NCBI GenBank assembly: GCA_964489835.1
Contig: CAZBBC010000014.1
Coordinates: forward strand, 1 to 64,000
Direction: 5' to 3'
Origin: CAZBBC01 sp964489835
Lineage (GTDB): Bacteria; Calditrichota; Calditrichia; JAJRVZ01
Length of the DNA: 64,000 nt
Positions 9,180 to 17,949 of the stretch are shown in pieces. The notes beneath the pieces were generated by a model. It had not been told where the DNA came from, did not search any database, and worked only from the letters and a program-made list of their open reading frames with translations. The position numbers were made by a program, and so were the translations under genes. Every line of letters starts with the position of its first letter. Position 1 is the first letter of the stretch.

Positions 9180-10346
9180 ATGGTAGAGGGTTTAGTCATA
9201 ACGAAAGAGAAATCTTTATTTGAAGAATTTAATATCAATTTTTCAAGTGAGCGAAATAATTTTGAATATGCCGATTCAGTGGATTCTGCGAGGGAGATCA
9301 TTGGTCTGGAAATTCCGGATTTTCTGGTGATTATTGAAAAAGGCGCCAAAAAAACACATGATTTGTTGACCGACTTATTCGAAAACAATGAAATTAATAA
9401 AATTCCTGTGCTCTGTTATATTTCGTCGGACGAATGGTCTCAACGCGATATTCTTTGGAAAATTAACGTTAATGACATTATACAACTGCCGATCTCAAAG
9501 GAAGAACTTCATTTTCAGTTAGAGAGATTTATATCTGATATCTCAGAAATTACTTTCGACCAAACAGAGGCCGGGATGCATGGAAAACTGGAAGATTATA
9601 ATCTTTTGGATCTTATTCAGACACTTGAGGCAAATAAAAAAACCGGGATTTTAGCTTTATACCGCTACCGTGAGGAAGGAAAGATCTGGTTTCATAAAGG
9701 AAATATTCAGGATGCGAAGTACAAGACTTTTAAGCCACTAATTGCCATATTAAAGCTGGTTTCCTGGATGGATGGTGATTTTTCGATAACATTCGTCGAC
9801 GAAGAATATGCGAAAATAATTGAAGAAGATAATAAGCAAATCCTTCTGGATGCCATTCAGTATATCGATCAGCGACATAAGATATTAGATTCATTGCCAG
9901 ACAGAAATGAGACACTTTTAATCTCACCAGAAGCTGATATGGATCGGATGGATGATAAAGCATTCACTTATCTGAGATTTTTTCATGGTGGTAATACAAT
10001 ATCTGCCTATCTTGAATCGTTTGATCAGGATGATTTAACGCTGCTGGGAGAAATACGCAAATTTGTTGACGAAAAACTTTTAATGACCCGCCAGGAATTT
10101 GATAGTCATAAAACAGAACAGGAACTTCAGGCAGAGGGCGCAGGAATAAAAAAGGCTTTTAAAAGATTTTTTACACGAAAAGATAATGTTGATGGTGACG
10201 CGGAAAAAAAGAAATCAGCGCAAAAAGCCAAGGATCTGGATGAGGATGAAATTTTAAATGAAACCGGTCTTAAAAAATTTGACATACTTTTTGAGAAAGA
10301 ATCTCTTGACCTGAAAAAATTTAAAGACAAAATTGAAAAATTATAA
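9180..10346 (+). CDS. PATAN (DUF4388) protein with receiver-like N-terminus and charged tail
   Basis: A paralogue-like partner of the previous gene (388 residues), without the GTPase module. Residues 1-120 have a receiver-like pattern (PDFLVIIEKG, IPVLCYISS, NDIIQLPISKEEL) lacking a clear phospho-acceptor set. Residues about 130-215 (MHGKLEDYNLLDLIQTLEAN, TGILALYR, GKIWFHKGNIQDAKY) are the PATAN domain. The C-terminal 80 residues are highly charged and low in complexity, ending DLKKFKDKIEKL, and probably form an extended or coiled region. The gene is tightly linked: its TAA is followed immediately by the ATG of the next gene. Function unknown. Confidence 0.75.
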   Translation: MVEGLVITKEKSLFEEFNINFSSERNNFEYADSVDSAREIIGLEIPDFLVIIEKGAKKTHDLLTDLFENNEINKIPVLCYISSDEWSQRDILWKINVNDIIQLPISKEELHFQLERFISDISEITFDQTEAGMHGKLEDYNLLDLIQTLEANKKTGILALYRYREEGKIWFHKGNIQDAKYKTFKPLIAILKLVSWMDGDFSITFVDEEYAKIIEEDNKQILLDAIQYIDQRHKILDSLPDRNETLLISPEADMDRMDDKAFTYLRFFHGGNTISAYLESFDQDDLTLLGEIRKFVDEKLLMTRQEFDSHKTEQELQAEGAGIKKAFKRFFTRKDNVDGDAEKKKSAQKAKDLDEDEILNETGLKKFDILFEKESLDLKKFKDKIEKL

Positions 10347-10805
10347 ATGAATATTTTAGAAATACCTGTCATCGGAAAACACCAAAGCGAAACTGAAAAG
10401 ATCTACACATTGCTTTCAGAACAACCGTTACGCAATTTTGAAGGATTGGATTTTGGTTTATTGAATCTTGATGAAGACTTATCTGTTTATTTTTATTTTT
10501 TAAATCAGGAGAATGAAAATTATCTATACTTGTGGGATATCATTATTCCCCATGCGGTCGGATGTATCCTGATATTCGATTGGGGTGATCCACAATCTAT
10601 AGAGAGAAATTTAAAAACGATTGAGTATCTCGAAAATAATTTTTCAACACCTGTACATATCTGTACAATTCCATCAGAAAGTGATTTACCGGAGTCATTT
10701 ATAAAAGAAGAACTAGAACGAATTGGCGAACGGAGATTGTACACATTTGATCCCACAAAGAAAGAATCGGCTAAAAACATATTATTGCAGGTCATTGATA
10801 TCTGA
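10347..10805 (+). CDS. Small GTPase-like protein lacking a P-loop
   Basis: A 152-residue protein directly abutting the preceding gene (TAA-ATG). The fold pattern resembles a Ras/MglA-like GTPase: strand MNILEIPVIGKHQ, strand SVYFYFLN, then LYLWDIIIPHAVGCILIFDWGDP where GTPases have PGQ-switch II followed by a strand ending in D, and a later THICTIPS-like strand (VHICTIPS). The GxxxxGKS/T loop is absent, as are DxxG and NKxD, so it would be a pseudo-GTPase if the fold assignment is right. I infer it is the third component of the PATAN cassette. The assignment rests on strand pattern only; an unrelated alpha/beta protein is possible. Confidence 0.65.
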   Translation: MNILEIPVIGKHQSETEKIYTLLSEQPLRNFEGLDFGLLNLDEDLSVYFYFLNQENENYLYLWDIIIPHAVGCILIFDWGDPQSIERNLKTIEYLENNFSTPVHICTIPSESDLPESFIKEELERIGERRLYTFDPTKKESAKNILLQVIDI

Positions 10806-10833
10806 AAATTCTTTATAAAGATCGCGGATATGT

Positions 10834-12210
10834 TTACGGCGGATCATACCTAAACTTTTTTTCTTCAATACGCATAAAGTGTGTACGGGAAGAATAAGTG
10901 GCCTCCAGGGAAAACCTTAAGCGGTACATGCCGCCCGGTACCACTTTCCCGGGGCTAATATTTTCAGAGATCTCAAATTTTTCCTGTTGTAATATCTTTT
11001 TATTTTTTTTCTGCACAATACCATTCCAGTAAAGGGAATGTTTCCCGGCACTCCTGAACAGCTTCCGGTCACACAATCGTGTAACAAATTTGTCCTTTAT
11101 ATCAAAGATGTCTGCTGTAAGATATGATGGTTCGGTGATTTTAAAAGAAATAAGTATATTTTTGGTGTCTGTTTTTATATCAGGGTCGATAATATCTGTG
11201 CCAATCCAGTAATACTGGGCGCCGGTTTCTTCTGCTACAAAAAGCTGGCCAAAACGTCTGTAGATGGTTATTCCTTTCGGTGATAAAAATTCATAGTCAT
11301 CATCTCCCTCTCTGCCAAAAGAGGTAATATAATCCAGATTACCGTTAAACTTGTGAATGCAGTGATTTTTTGAATCTGTTATAAGGATCTGATTATAATA
11401 GTCAATGCAGGTATATTCTAGATTAGGGTTTAAGAAACCCAGTTCAGGCATTGAAATCGATTTTAATAATTGTCCGTGGGGATCAAATTTATTGATCCGG
11501 CAATTCAATGAATCGATGACGATTAAAAAATTATTTTTCACATAATAATATTTTTCATATGGATCGGTGACGGCTATACCATTTGGACCCTTTAGATAAC
11601 CATTACCTGAAAAAGAGTAAAGGAAGCTGTTTGTACTGTCAAAAACCTGAATTCGGTGATTACCGCTGTCACTCACAAAAATATTACCTCTATTATCCAT
11701 TGTCACCTGTCGGGGAAACCTGAACTCCCCGTTTTTATTACCTTCTTTGCCAATTGATGTGACAAAATTAAGGTTGTGCCCTGGGTTGAACAGACGTACG
11801 ATTCGATGATTTCCGGTATCGGCCACATAAACATCGCCACGACTGTTTGCACAGATACCTTCCGGACGATTTAATAATTGTTCTTCTGCTTCATCCGATC
11901 CATAGACACCTAATTTCCACATTGATCTGTTGTAAATGATATTATTCTGACCAGAGTTTACACCATATACAGTCAGCTCATCATCATCATGGGGATCTTC
12001 CGGGTCCTCCCAGGCGTCCAGACGAACACAGGCCAGGCCCTGTGGACCACTAAATTGTACTTTAAAACCCATTAAAAGAAACAGGGCGGTGGCACCGGCT
12101 TTCCGAATACCATAAGAATGCCCGTACGCCGGGAAAACAAATGTGGTAGGATTATAGATTTGATCTTCAGTAATGATAAGAAAAAACAGAATAATTAAGA
12201 ACTGTTTCAT
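10834..12210 (-). CDS. Secreted NHL-repeat beta-propeller protein
   Basis: A 458-residue protein with an N-terminal hydrophobic segment (MKQFLIILFFLIITE), probably a signal peptide. Residues about 100-340 contain NHL-type blades: RPEGICANSRGDVYVADTGN, FPRQVTMDNRGNIFVSDSGN, GPNGIAV, LSPKGITIYRRFGQLFVAEE. The C-terminal 110 residues (YLTADIFDIKDKFVTRL, GKHSLYWNG, VVPGGMYRLRFS) resemble the FlgD-type Ig-like domain often found at the end of secreted proteins in the FCB group. It follows uvrC by 18 bases on the same strand and converges with the PATAN cassette. No catalytic residues are evident; a ligand- or polysaccharide-binding role is plausible. The second hydrophobic patch near residue 40 (TALFLLMGFKV) is unexplained. 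Confidence 0.75.
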   Translation of the reverse strand: MKQFLIILFFLIITEDQIYNPTTFVFPAYGHSYGIRKAGATALFLLMGFKVQFSGPQGLACVRLDAWEDPEDPHDDDELTVYGVNSGQNNIIYNRSMWKLGVYGSDEAEEQLLNRPEGICANSRGDVYVADTGNHRIVRLFNPGHNLNFVTSIGKEGNKNGEFRFPRQVTMDNRGNIFVSDSGNHRIQVFDSTNSFLYSFSGNGYLKGPNGIAVTDPYEKYYYVKNNFLIVIDSLNCRINKFDPHGQLLKSISMPELGFLNPNLEYTCIDYYNQILITDSKNHCIHKFNGNLDYITSFGREGDDDYEFLSPKGITIYRRFGQLFVAEETGAQYYWIGTDIIDPDIKTDTKNILISFKITEPSYLTADIFDIKDKFVTRLCDRKLFRSAGKHSLYWNGIVQKKNKKILQQEKFEISENISPGKVVPGGMYRLRFSLEATYSSRTHFMRIEEKKFRYDPP

Positions 12211-12228
12211 GTATTTCTGTAGTGAATG

Positions 12229-14049
12229 CTAACCTTTTGGATGAAAGTAATTATAAATATTTTGAGCGATTCTCTCGCCAAGATCTCCCTGTTTCTTCAA
12301 TTTTTCAAGATCCATATCTCTTATTTTTTTAACTGAACCGAATTTTTTGAGCAAATCATTCCGGCGTTTTGGGCCAACACCGGGAATCTGGTCAAGTCCG
12401 GAAGCAATGGTACGCTTTTTACGTCGTTTTCTATGAAAGGTAATCGCAAAACGATGGGCTTCATCCCTGATCTGTTGTAGTAATCTTAAACCGGATGAGT
12501 TTCGTGGTAACATTTGGGCTGCCGATATACCGGGCAGAAAAATTTCTTCAAATTTTTTTGCCAATCCGATAATGGATTGATCCTTGATCTTCAACTCCTT
12601 CAGGACGGAAAGGGCGCTGGATAACTGTCCTTTCCCCCCGTCAATGACAATGAGATCCGGAAGATCCCTTTTCTCCTTTAGAAGACGTGAGTATCTGCGG
12701 AAAACTACTTCTCGCATCATAGCAAAATCATCGGGACTTGTTTTACTTTTAATCGAATATTTTCTGTATTCACTTTTTTTAGGGCGTCCGTTTATAAAGC
12801 AGACCATGGATGCTACCGGATCACTACCCTGTATATTTGAAATGTCGAAACATTCAATAGTGCGGGGTGGTTCAGACAGACGAAGATCACGTTGGAGAGA
12901 TCTGAGTACGTGAGGTACAAAATCCTTTGCTTTCATTTTTTGCAGTTTCAATTCATCCAGTAAATACTGTGCATTTTTTTTGCACATTTCCATTAGTTTT
13001 TTCTTTTCTCCACTTTTAGGGATCTGGATTCCAGTCGGATGGCCCAAACGTGAACTTAACCATTGTTTTAAGATCTCTTTATGATCGATATCCTCCATTA
13101 AAAATAATTTACGAGGTATTTCATCTGTCCGGGTATAATATTGATTAACGAAATATTCCAGAATCTCTTTTGACTCTTTATGTAATACAGAGGACAGATA
13201 ATAATGTACGCGATTGATGACCTTCCCTTCACGTATTTTGAAGATAACAGCACATGCATCATCATCTTCTGTGGCCATCGCAAAAAAATCACTGTCATTC
13301 AAATCCGGTATTACAATTTTTTGTGAATTGCGATATTTTTCTAAAGCTTCAATCTTATCGCGAACTCTGGCTGCATCTTCATAGTTCTGATCATTGGCCA
13401 GGATCTGCATTTCTTTCTTCAGTTCCTCACTAAGGTGGGCAGTTTTACCTTGTAAAAATTCTCTTACCTGCTTAATCATATGGGCATAATCGTCCTTCGT
13501 CTGTAATCCCTGGCAGGGACCTTTGCATTTTTTTATATAGTATTCAAGGCATAGAGCAACTGTTTTATTTTGAATGGTGGTTTCGTTTAGATTAAATTTG
13601 CAGGATCGGATAACGAAAATCCGTTTTAAAGTTGTAAGTGCATCGCGCATGTCTTTAACGTTTGTATAGGGTCCAAAATAAACAGATCCATCGCGGATGA
13701 TATTTCTTGTGGGAAATATCTGTGGATAATCTTCGGCGGTGATACGAATATAGGGATAGCTTTTATCATCCTTTAAATTTACATTATAACGCGGTTTATT
13801 TTTTTTGATCAGGTTTGACTCAAGGATTAAAGCCTCCACTTCAGAATCGGTTACAATATAATCAAAATCCGTGGTTTTCTTTAACATCACCCGTAATCGG
13901 GGATCGAGCAAACGGGATTCCTGGAAATAAGACCGGACACGATTTCGAAGATTTTTTGCTTTTCCTACATACAAAACCTTTGACTGTTTGTCCTGGAATA
14001 AATAAACACCCGGTTTTTTAGGGAGATTTATTAATTTCTCTTTTATCAT
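12229..14049 (-). CDS. uvrC: Excinuclease ABC subunit C
   Basis: Makes the 3' and 5' incisions around DNA lesions in UvrABC nucleotide excision repair. At 606 residues it has the standard length. Domains in order: GIY-YIG nuclease at the N-terminus (KPGVYLFQ through VLYVGKAKNLRNRVRSYF), a UVR motif near residues 205-235 (LANDQNYEDAARVRDKI), the RNase H-like endonuclease region (ECFDISNIQGSDPVASMV and LIVIDGGKGQLSSA), and a helix-hairpin-helix tail (IPGVGPKRRNDLLKKFGS). It lies 13 bases after the methylmalonyl-CoA epimerase gene and 18 bases before the NHL gene, suggesting one transcript. Confidence 0.97.
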   Translation of the reverse strand: MIKEKLINLPKKPGVYLFQDKQSKVLYVGKAKNLRNRVRSYFQESRLLDPRLRVMLKKTTDFDYIVTDSEVEALILESNLIKKNKPRYNVNLKDDKSYPYIRITAEDYPQIFPTRNIIRDGSVYFGPYTNVKDMRDALTTLKRIFVIRSCKFNLNETTIQNKTVALCLEYYIKKCKGPCQGLQTKDDYAHMIKQVREFLQGKTAHLSEELKKEMQILANDQNYEDAARVRDKIEALEKYRNSQKIVIPDLNDSDFFAMATEDDDACAVIFKIREGKVINRVHYYLSSVLHKESKEILEYFVNQYYTRTDEIPRKLFLMEDIDHKEILKQWLSSRLGHPTGIQIPKSGEKKKLMEMCKKNAQYLLDELKLQKMKAKDFVPHVLRSLQRDLRLSEPPRTIECFDISNIQGSDPVASMVCFINGRPKKSEYRKYSIKSKTSPDDFAMMREVVFRRYSRLLKEKRDLPDLIVIDGGKGQLSSALSVLKELKIKDQSIIGLAKKFEEIFLPGISAAQMLPRNSSGLRLLQQIRDEAHRFAITFHRKRRKKRTIASGLDQIPGVGPKRRNDLLKKFGSVKKIRDMDLEKLKKQGDLGERIAQNIYNYFHPKG

Positions 14050-14062
14050 TTATTATTTAGCC

Positions 14063-14461
14063 TTATAACTCGCATAATTCAATCAAAATCCCGTTACAAC
14101 TGGCAGGATGAATAAAGGCAATTCTTTTGCCGTCAGCTCCTATTTTCGGTTCTTTATCGATCAACTGAAAGTTCTTTCTTTTCAACGCTTTAAGCGAATG
14201 TTCAAGATTCTTTACCTGGAAGGCAATATGATGAATACTGTTATTTCTTTTCTCAAGGAACCTTGCTATTGATGAATCCGGAGTTGTCGGTTCCAGATAT
14301 TCGATGAGAGATTCACCGATATGATAACCGGCAATTCGCACTTTCTGGTCGGCCACTTCTTCGTAAAAATTCGGTTCCAGGCCAAAACCGTCCTGGAGAG
14401 TCTTTATGACTAGTGCCAGGTCTTTAACGGCAATCCCAATATGATCAATTTTCTCTAACAT
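14063..14461 (-). CDS. mce: Methylmalonyl-CoA epimerase
   Basis: Interconverts (2S)- and (2R)-methylmalonyl-CoA, linking propionate metabolism to succinyl-CoA. The 132-residue VOC-fold protein shows the family's metal-ligand pattern: H7 in KIDHIGIAV, Glu in LIEYLEP, His in IHHIAFQV and the terminal Glu in GILIELCEL. The length is typical. It is the first gene of a probable mce-uvrC-NHL transcript. Glyoxalase I is the main alternative in this superfamily, but the start LEKIDHIGIAVKDL and the end motif favour the epimerase. Confidence 0.9.
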   Translation of the reverse strand: MLEKIDHIGIAVKDLALVIKTLQDGFGLEPNFYEEVADQKVRIAGYHIGESLIEYLEPTTPDSSIARFLEKRNNSIHHIAFQVKNLEHSLKALKRKNFQLIDKEPKIGADGKRIAFIHPASCNGILIELCEL

Positions 14462-14650
14462 TTTATTCTCATATTTCTAGTATATTAATATTTGCCTGAT
14501 TCATTCATAACGCAGCCTATTGCTGCAATTAAATCAAAGACAAAAGAAAAAAGACAAAATAATTTATTAACCACGGATTATCCGTCGAAGCCGGATCCCG
14601 TCATAACCGGGCGAGAAATAACAACTTTTTTTCGTTTCGTTAAAAACAGC

Positions 14651-16111
14651 TCATCTGGTTTGGTAATTTGGTGATTCTTTAGTAATAATCACATCATGAG
14701 GGTGGCTTTCCCTTAATCCGGCCGGGCTGATACGTAGAAACTTTGCTTTTGATTTTAATTCCTGAATTGTCCGGCATCCGGTATAACCCATCGCTGCCCG
14801 CAAACCACCGACCAATTGAAAGACGCTTGACCGGAGTGGACCACGAAAAGGTACTCTACCTTCAATCCCTTCCGGTACCAGCTTATCCTCGGGAATATCT
14901 TCCTGAAAATAGCGATCACTGGAGCCTTTTGCCATCGCACCTAACGACCCCATCCCTCTGACTGATTTATAACTGCGACCGTCAAGCAAGATCACCTCCC
15001 CGGGACTCTCTGTCGTTCCGGCAAAAAGGCTACCAATCATTACCGTATCGGCCCCGGCGGCAATGGCCTTGGGAATGTCACCAGAATATTTTATTCCACC
15101 GTCGGCAATGACCGGTATATTAAACTCAGCAGCTGCTTTGGCCACTTCTGATATTGCATAGATCTGGGGAATACCTACCCCGGTTACAACACGTGTCGTG
15201 CATATGGAACCGGGTCCGATCCCGACTTTTAATCCATCGACCCCGGTTTCAATTAGATCTTTTGCTGCTTTCGCGGTACCGATATTACCAGCAATAAGAT
15301 CGACGCTTGGAAAACGTATTTTAAAATTTTTTGCTGTATTAATCACACTCTCTGTATGACCGTGTGCTGTATCAATGATGATGACGTCAACACCAACCTC
15401 TATTAACGCTGCTGCTCTCTCCAGGCCTTTTTCTCCCACACCGATTGCTGCGCCGATACGTAATCTTCCATGTTCATCTTTACAAGCATTGGGAAACATT
15501 TTTTTCTTTTGGATGTCTTTAACAGTTATTAAACCTTTCAGACGACCATTTTTATCTACAACCAGGAGTTTCTCAATACGGTGCTTCTGTAGAATGCTTT
15601 CTGCTTCTTTAAGGGATGTTCCGACCGGTGCTGTTACCAGATTTTCGTGTGTCATCAGGTTATCAATGGTTTGGTTGAGTTCACTGGTAAAACGGAGATC
15701 TCTGTTGGTAAGAATTCCAACCAGTTTTTCGCCTGAAACGATAGGAATGCCGGAGATTCTGAAGCGATTCATCATTTCCATCGCTTCTGATAGTTTGTTT
15801 TTTGGCCCCAGGGTTACTGGCTTTAGAATCATTCCACTTTCGGAACGTTTTACGCGATCAATTTGCAGGGTTTGCTCTTTGATGGACATATTCTTATGTA
15901 TAATTCCGATGCCGCCTTCGCGGGCCAGAGCGATCGCCAGATCAGATTCTGAAACCGTATCCATTGCCGCACTTAAGAGTGGAATATTCATCTCAATTTT
16001 TGAGGTTAACCGCGTCCTGACATCCACCTCGCGCGGCAGTATAGCGGATCGGTCCGGTAATAATAATACATCATCGAATGTTAGAGCTTCAGACACGATT
16101 TTTTTTTCCAT
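14651..16111 (-). CDS. guaB: Inosine-5'-monophosphate dehydrogenase
   Basis: Oxidises IMP to XMP with NAD+, the committed step of GMP synthesis. I place the start at the ATG at 16111 ([18 protein letters not shown]), giving 486 residues, the usual IMPDH length; an upstream ATG at 16213 would add a 34-residue extension unlike the family. The catalytic loop [15 protein letters not shown] holds the active-site Cys. Two CBS domains interrupt the barrel ([23 protein letters not shown] and [24 protein letters not shown]). [21 protein letters not shown] is the flap. It stands alone between mce and the ammonia-lyase gene. Confidence 0.96.
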   Translation of the reverse strand: MEKKIVSEALTFDDVLLLPDRSAILPREVDVRTRLTSKIEMNIPLLSAAMDTVSESDLAIALAREGGIGIIHKNMSIKEQTLQIDRVKRSESGMILKPVTLGPKNKLSEAMEMMNRFRISGIPIVSGEKLVGILTNRDLRFTSELNQTIDNLMTHENLVTAPVGTSLKEAESILQKHRIEKLLVVDKNGRLKGLITVKDIQKKKMFPNACKDEHGRLRIGAAIGVGEKGLERAAALIEVGVDVIIIDTAHGHTESVINTAKNFKIRFPSVDLIAGNIGTAKAAKDLIETGVDGLKVGIGPGSICTTRVVTGVGIPQIYAISEVAKAAAEFNIPVIADGGIKYSGDIPKAIAAGADTVMIGSLFAGTTESPGEVILLDGRSYKSVRGMGSLGAMAKGSSDRYFQEDIPEDKLVPEGIEGRVPFRGPLRSSVFQLVGGLRAAMGYTGCRTIQELKSKAKFLRISPAGLRESHPHDVIITKESPNYQTR

Positions 16112-16306
16112 ACATAAACCCTTTTTTACAAGTTGATTTGATCCATAAAAAAGTATGTGTTTTTGTAGATCAGTAGGATAATTTTTCCGGACATTTAATA
16201 CCAATGAGATCAATTAAATCTATAACAACTAATTTAGAAAATAAATTGCATATAAAAAAGGGAGGGAAAGTGATTGGATATATTATCTATGGAGTCTCAT
16301 GGTATT

Positions 16307-17872
16307 TTATTGAAGTGAGCCGCATATTTTTTCGACGGCAGATACCAACTCTCCCGAACAAATTATTTTTTTTGCACGATTTATATCTATATAAATCTGG
16401 CGATCATTTTTCCAAAACGGAATGATTGCACGAACGAGCTCAAGGGCAGCAGCCGTTGCTCTTGAAGGATTGATCGGTGTCCGTAAATCAAGTGCCTGGC
16501 AGGCAGATATAAGTTCAACCGCCAGCACGTTTTCTAAATTTTCAACGATTTCTACCGTTTTTCGTGCCGCATGTGCTGCCATACTTACATGGTCTTCTTT
16601 ATTGGCGGATGTCGGAATATTGTCAACGGAAGCAGGATGAGACAATACTTTATTTTCAGAAGTAAGTGCGGCAGCTGTTACATGAGCAATCATGAATCCA
16701 GAATTTAAACCACCAGATTGTGTGAGAAAAGCTGGCAAAAGGCTGACGTTTGGATCTTGCATATGCTCTATTCGCCGTTCAGAAATACTGCCCAGGTCTG
16801 TTAGTACGATACTCATTAAATCACAGACATAACCGATGGGTGCCGCGTGAAAATTGCCACCAGAGAGCACATCTCCTGTCTCAGCAAAGATAATCGGATT
16901 ATCGGTAACGCTATTGATTTCTGTAATCAGTACCTTCTCAATATAGGAGAGTGCATCCCGAATGGCACCATGAACTTGAGGTATGCATCTTAAGCTATAC
17001 GCATCCTGTACACGCGGATCATTGTCTTTATGAGATGCCACCACAGGACTTCGATCTAGAATCTTTCTTATGTTTGAAGCCACTATTTTCTGGCCAGGAT
17101 GATTACGCAATTTGTGAATTCTCGCATCGAACGGAGTTAAAGTGCCGAGTAAAGCTTCCAATGTAATGGCCCCGATAATATCTGCCGCTTTTATCAGATT
17201 TTTTGATTTCAATAATGCCCATAAGGCATAAGCTGTGCTAACCTGAGTGCCATTCAAGACAGCCAATCCCTCTTTGGCTTCAAAACTGATTGGTTTCACT
17301 CGATATTGTTCAAGGGCTTTAATACCACTCATCTGCTGCCATTTTTTTATCCCATTTACACTCTTTTTGCTGATAAATGCCTGTCCTTCACCCATCATAA
17401 CCAGAGCCATATGTGCCAACGGTGCAAGATCACCACTTGCACCAACTGAACCTTTTTGAGGAATAACCGGCAGGATATTATTGTTCACCATCCCGGTGAG
17501 CTGATTGACAATCTCCAGACGACAACCGGAATATCCCAGGGAAAGGGCCTTAATTTTTAATAACAGAATAAGCCTGACGATTTCCTTGTTAATCGGTTCG
17601 CCAATACCGGCAGCGTGACTATAGACCAGACGTTTTTGAAGTTCTGCGACATCATTTTTCTTAATTCGTACATCAGCAAATTTTCCAAAACCGGTGTTCA
17701 CGCCGTAAACTACTTGTTCTGAGTGAAGTATGTTATTTATGACACGATAGGAGGATTGAATAGCTGCTATCGTTTCTTTGGATAAAGCAATATTCAATCC
17801 TCTGGTTAGAAAAGTATGAATGTCATTCAAAGTTAACGGATGGTGACCGATGGTTAGTACTTTATCAGGCAT
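16307..17872 (-). CDS. hutH: Histidine ammonia-lyase (MIO-type aromatic ammonia-lyase family)
   Basis: Deaminates histidine to urocanate if the family assignment holds. The Ala-Ser-Gly triad that cyclises to the MIO electrophile is at 145-147 in VGASGDLAPLAH, and the conserved catalytic Tyr is in VYGVNTGFG near residue 56. Length (521) is close to HutH. GGGAG-type Shine-Dalgarno sequence GGGAG lies seven bases before the ATG. No hutU, hutI or hutG is nearby, so a solitary role, such as a tyrosine or phenylalanine lyase or an aminomutase, cannot be excluded from sequence alone. Confidence 0.85.
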   Translation of the reverse strand: MPDKVLTIGHHPLTLNDIHTFLTRGLNIALSKETIAAIQSSYRVINNILHSEQVVYGVNTGFGKFADVRIKKNDVAELQKRLVYSHAAGIGEPINKEIVRLILLLKIKALSLGYSGCRLEIVNQLTGMVNNNILPVIPQKGSVGASGDLAPLAHMALVMMGEGQAFISKKSVNGIKKWQQMSGIKALEQYRVKPISFEAKEGLAVLNGTQVSTAYALWALLKSKNLIKAADIIGAITLEALLGTLTPFDARIHKLRNHPGQKIVASNIRKILDRSPVVASHKDNDPRVQDAYSLRCIPQVHGAIRDALSYIEKVLITEINSVTDNPIIFAETGDVLSGGNFHAAPIGYVCDLMSIVLTDLGSISERRIEHMQDPNVSLLPAFLTQSGGLNSGFMIAHVTAAALTSENKVLSHPASVDNIPTSANKEDHVSMAAHAARKTVEIVENLENVLAVELISACQALDLRTPINPSRATAAALELVRAIIPFWKNDRQIYIDINRAKKIICSGELVSAVEKICGSLQ

Positions 17873-17949
17873 TGATAGCTCCCGATCATGAATTTTGATG
17901 GTTTTGCAATTATTAGTGACAAATAAGAATAAAAACAGGTTTTTCGTCT

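Noticed and set aside
14492..14674. 60-codon frame between mce and guaB
   Set aside because: No ribosome site, no recognisable domain, biased composition, and partial overlap with the guaB end.
15375..16136. 253-codon open frame opposite guaB
   Set aside because: It lies wholly antisense to a secure IMP dehydrogenase gene and its translation is Ser/Arg/Ile-rich without domains, as expected of a shadow frame.
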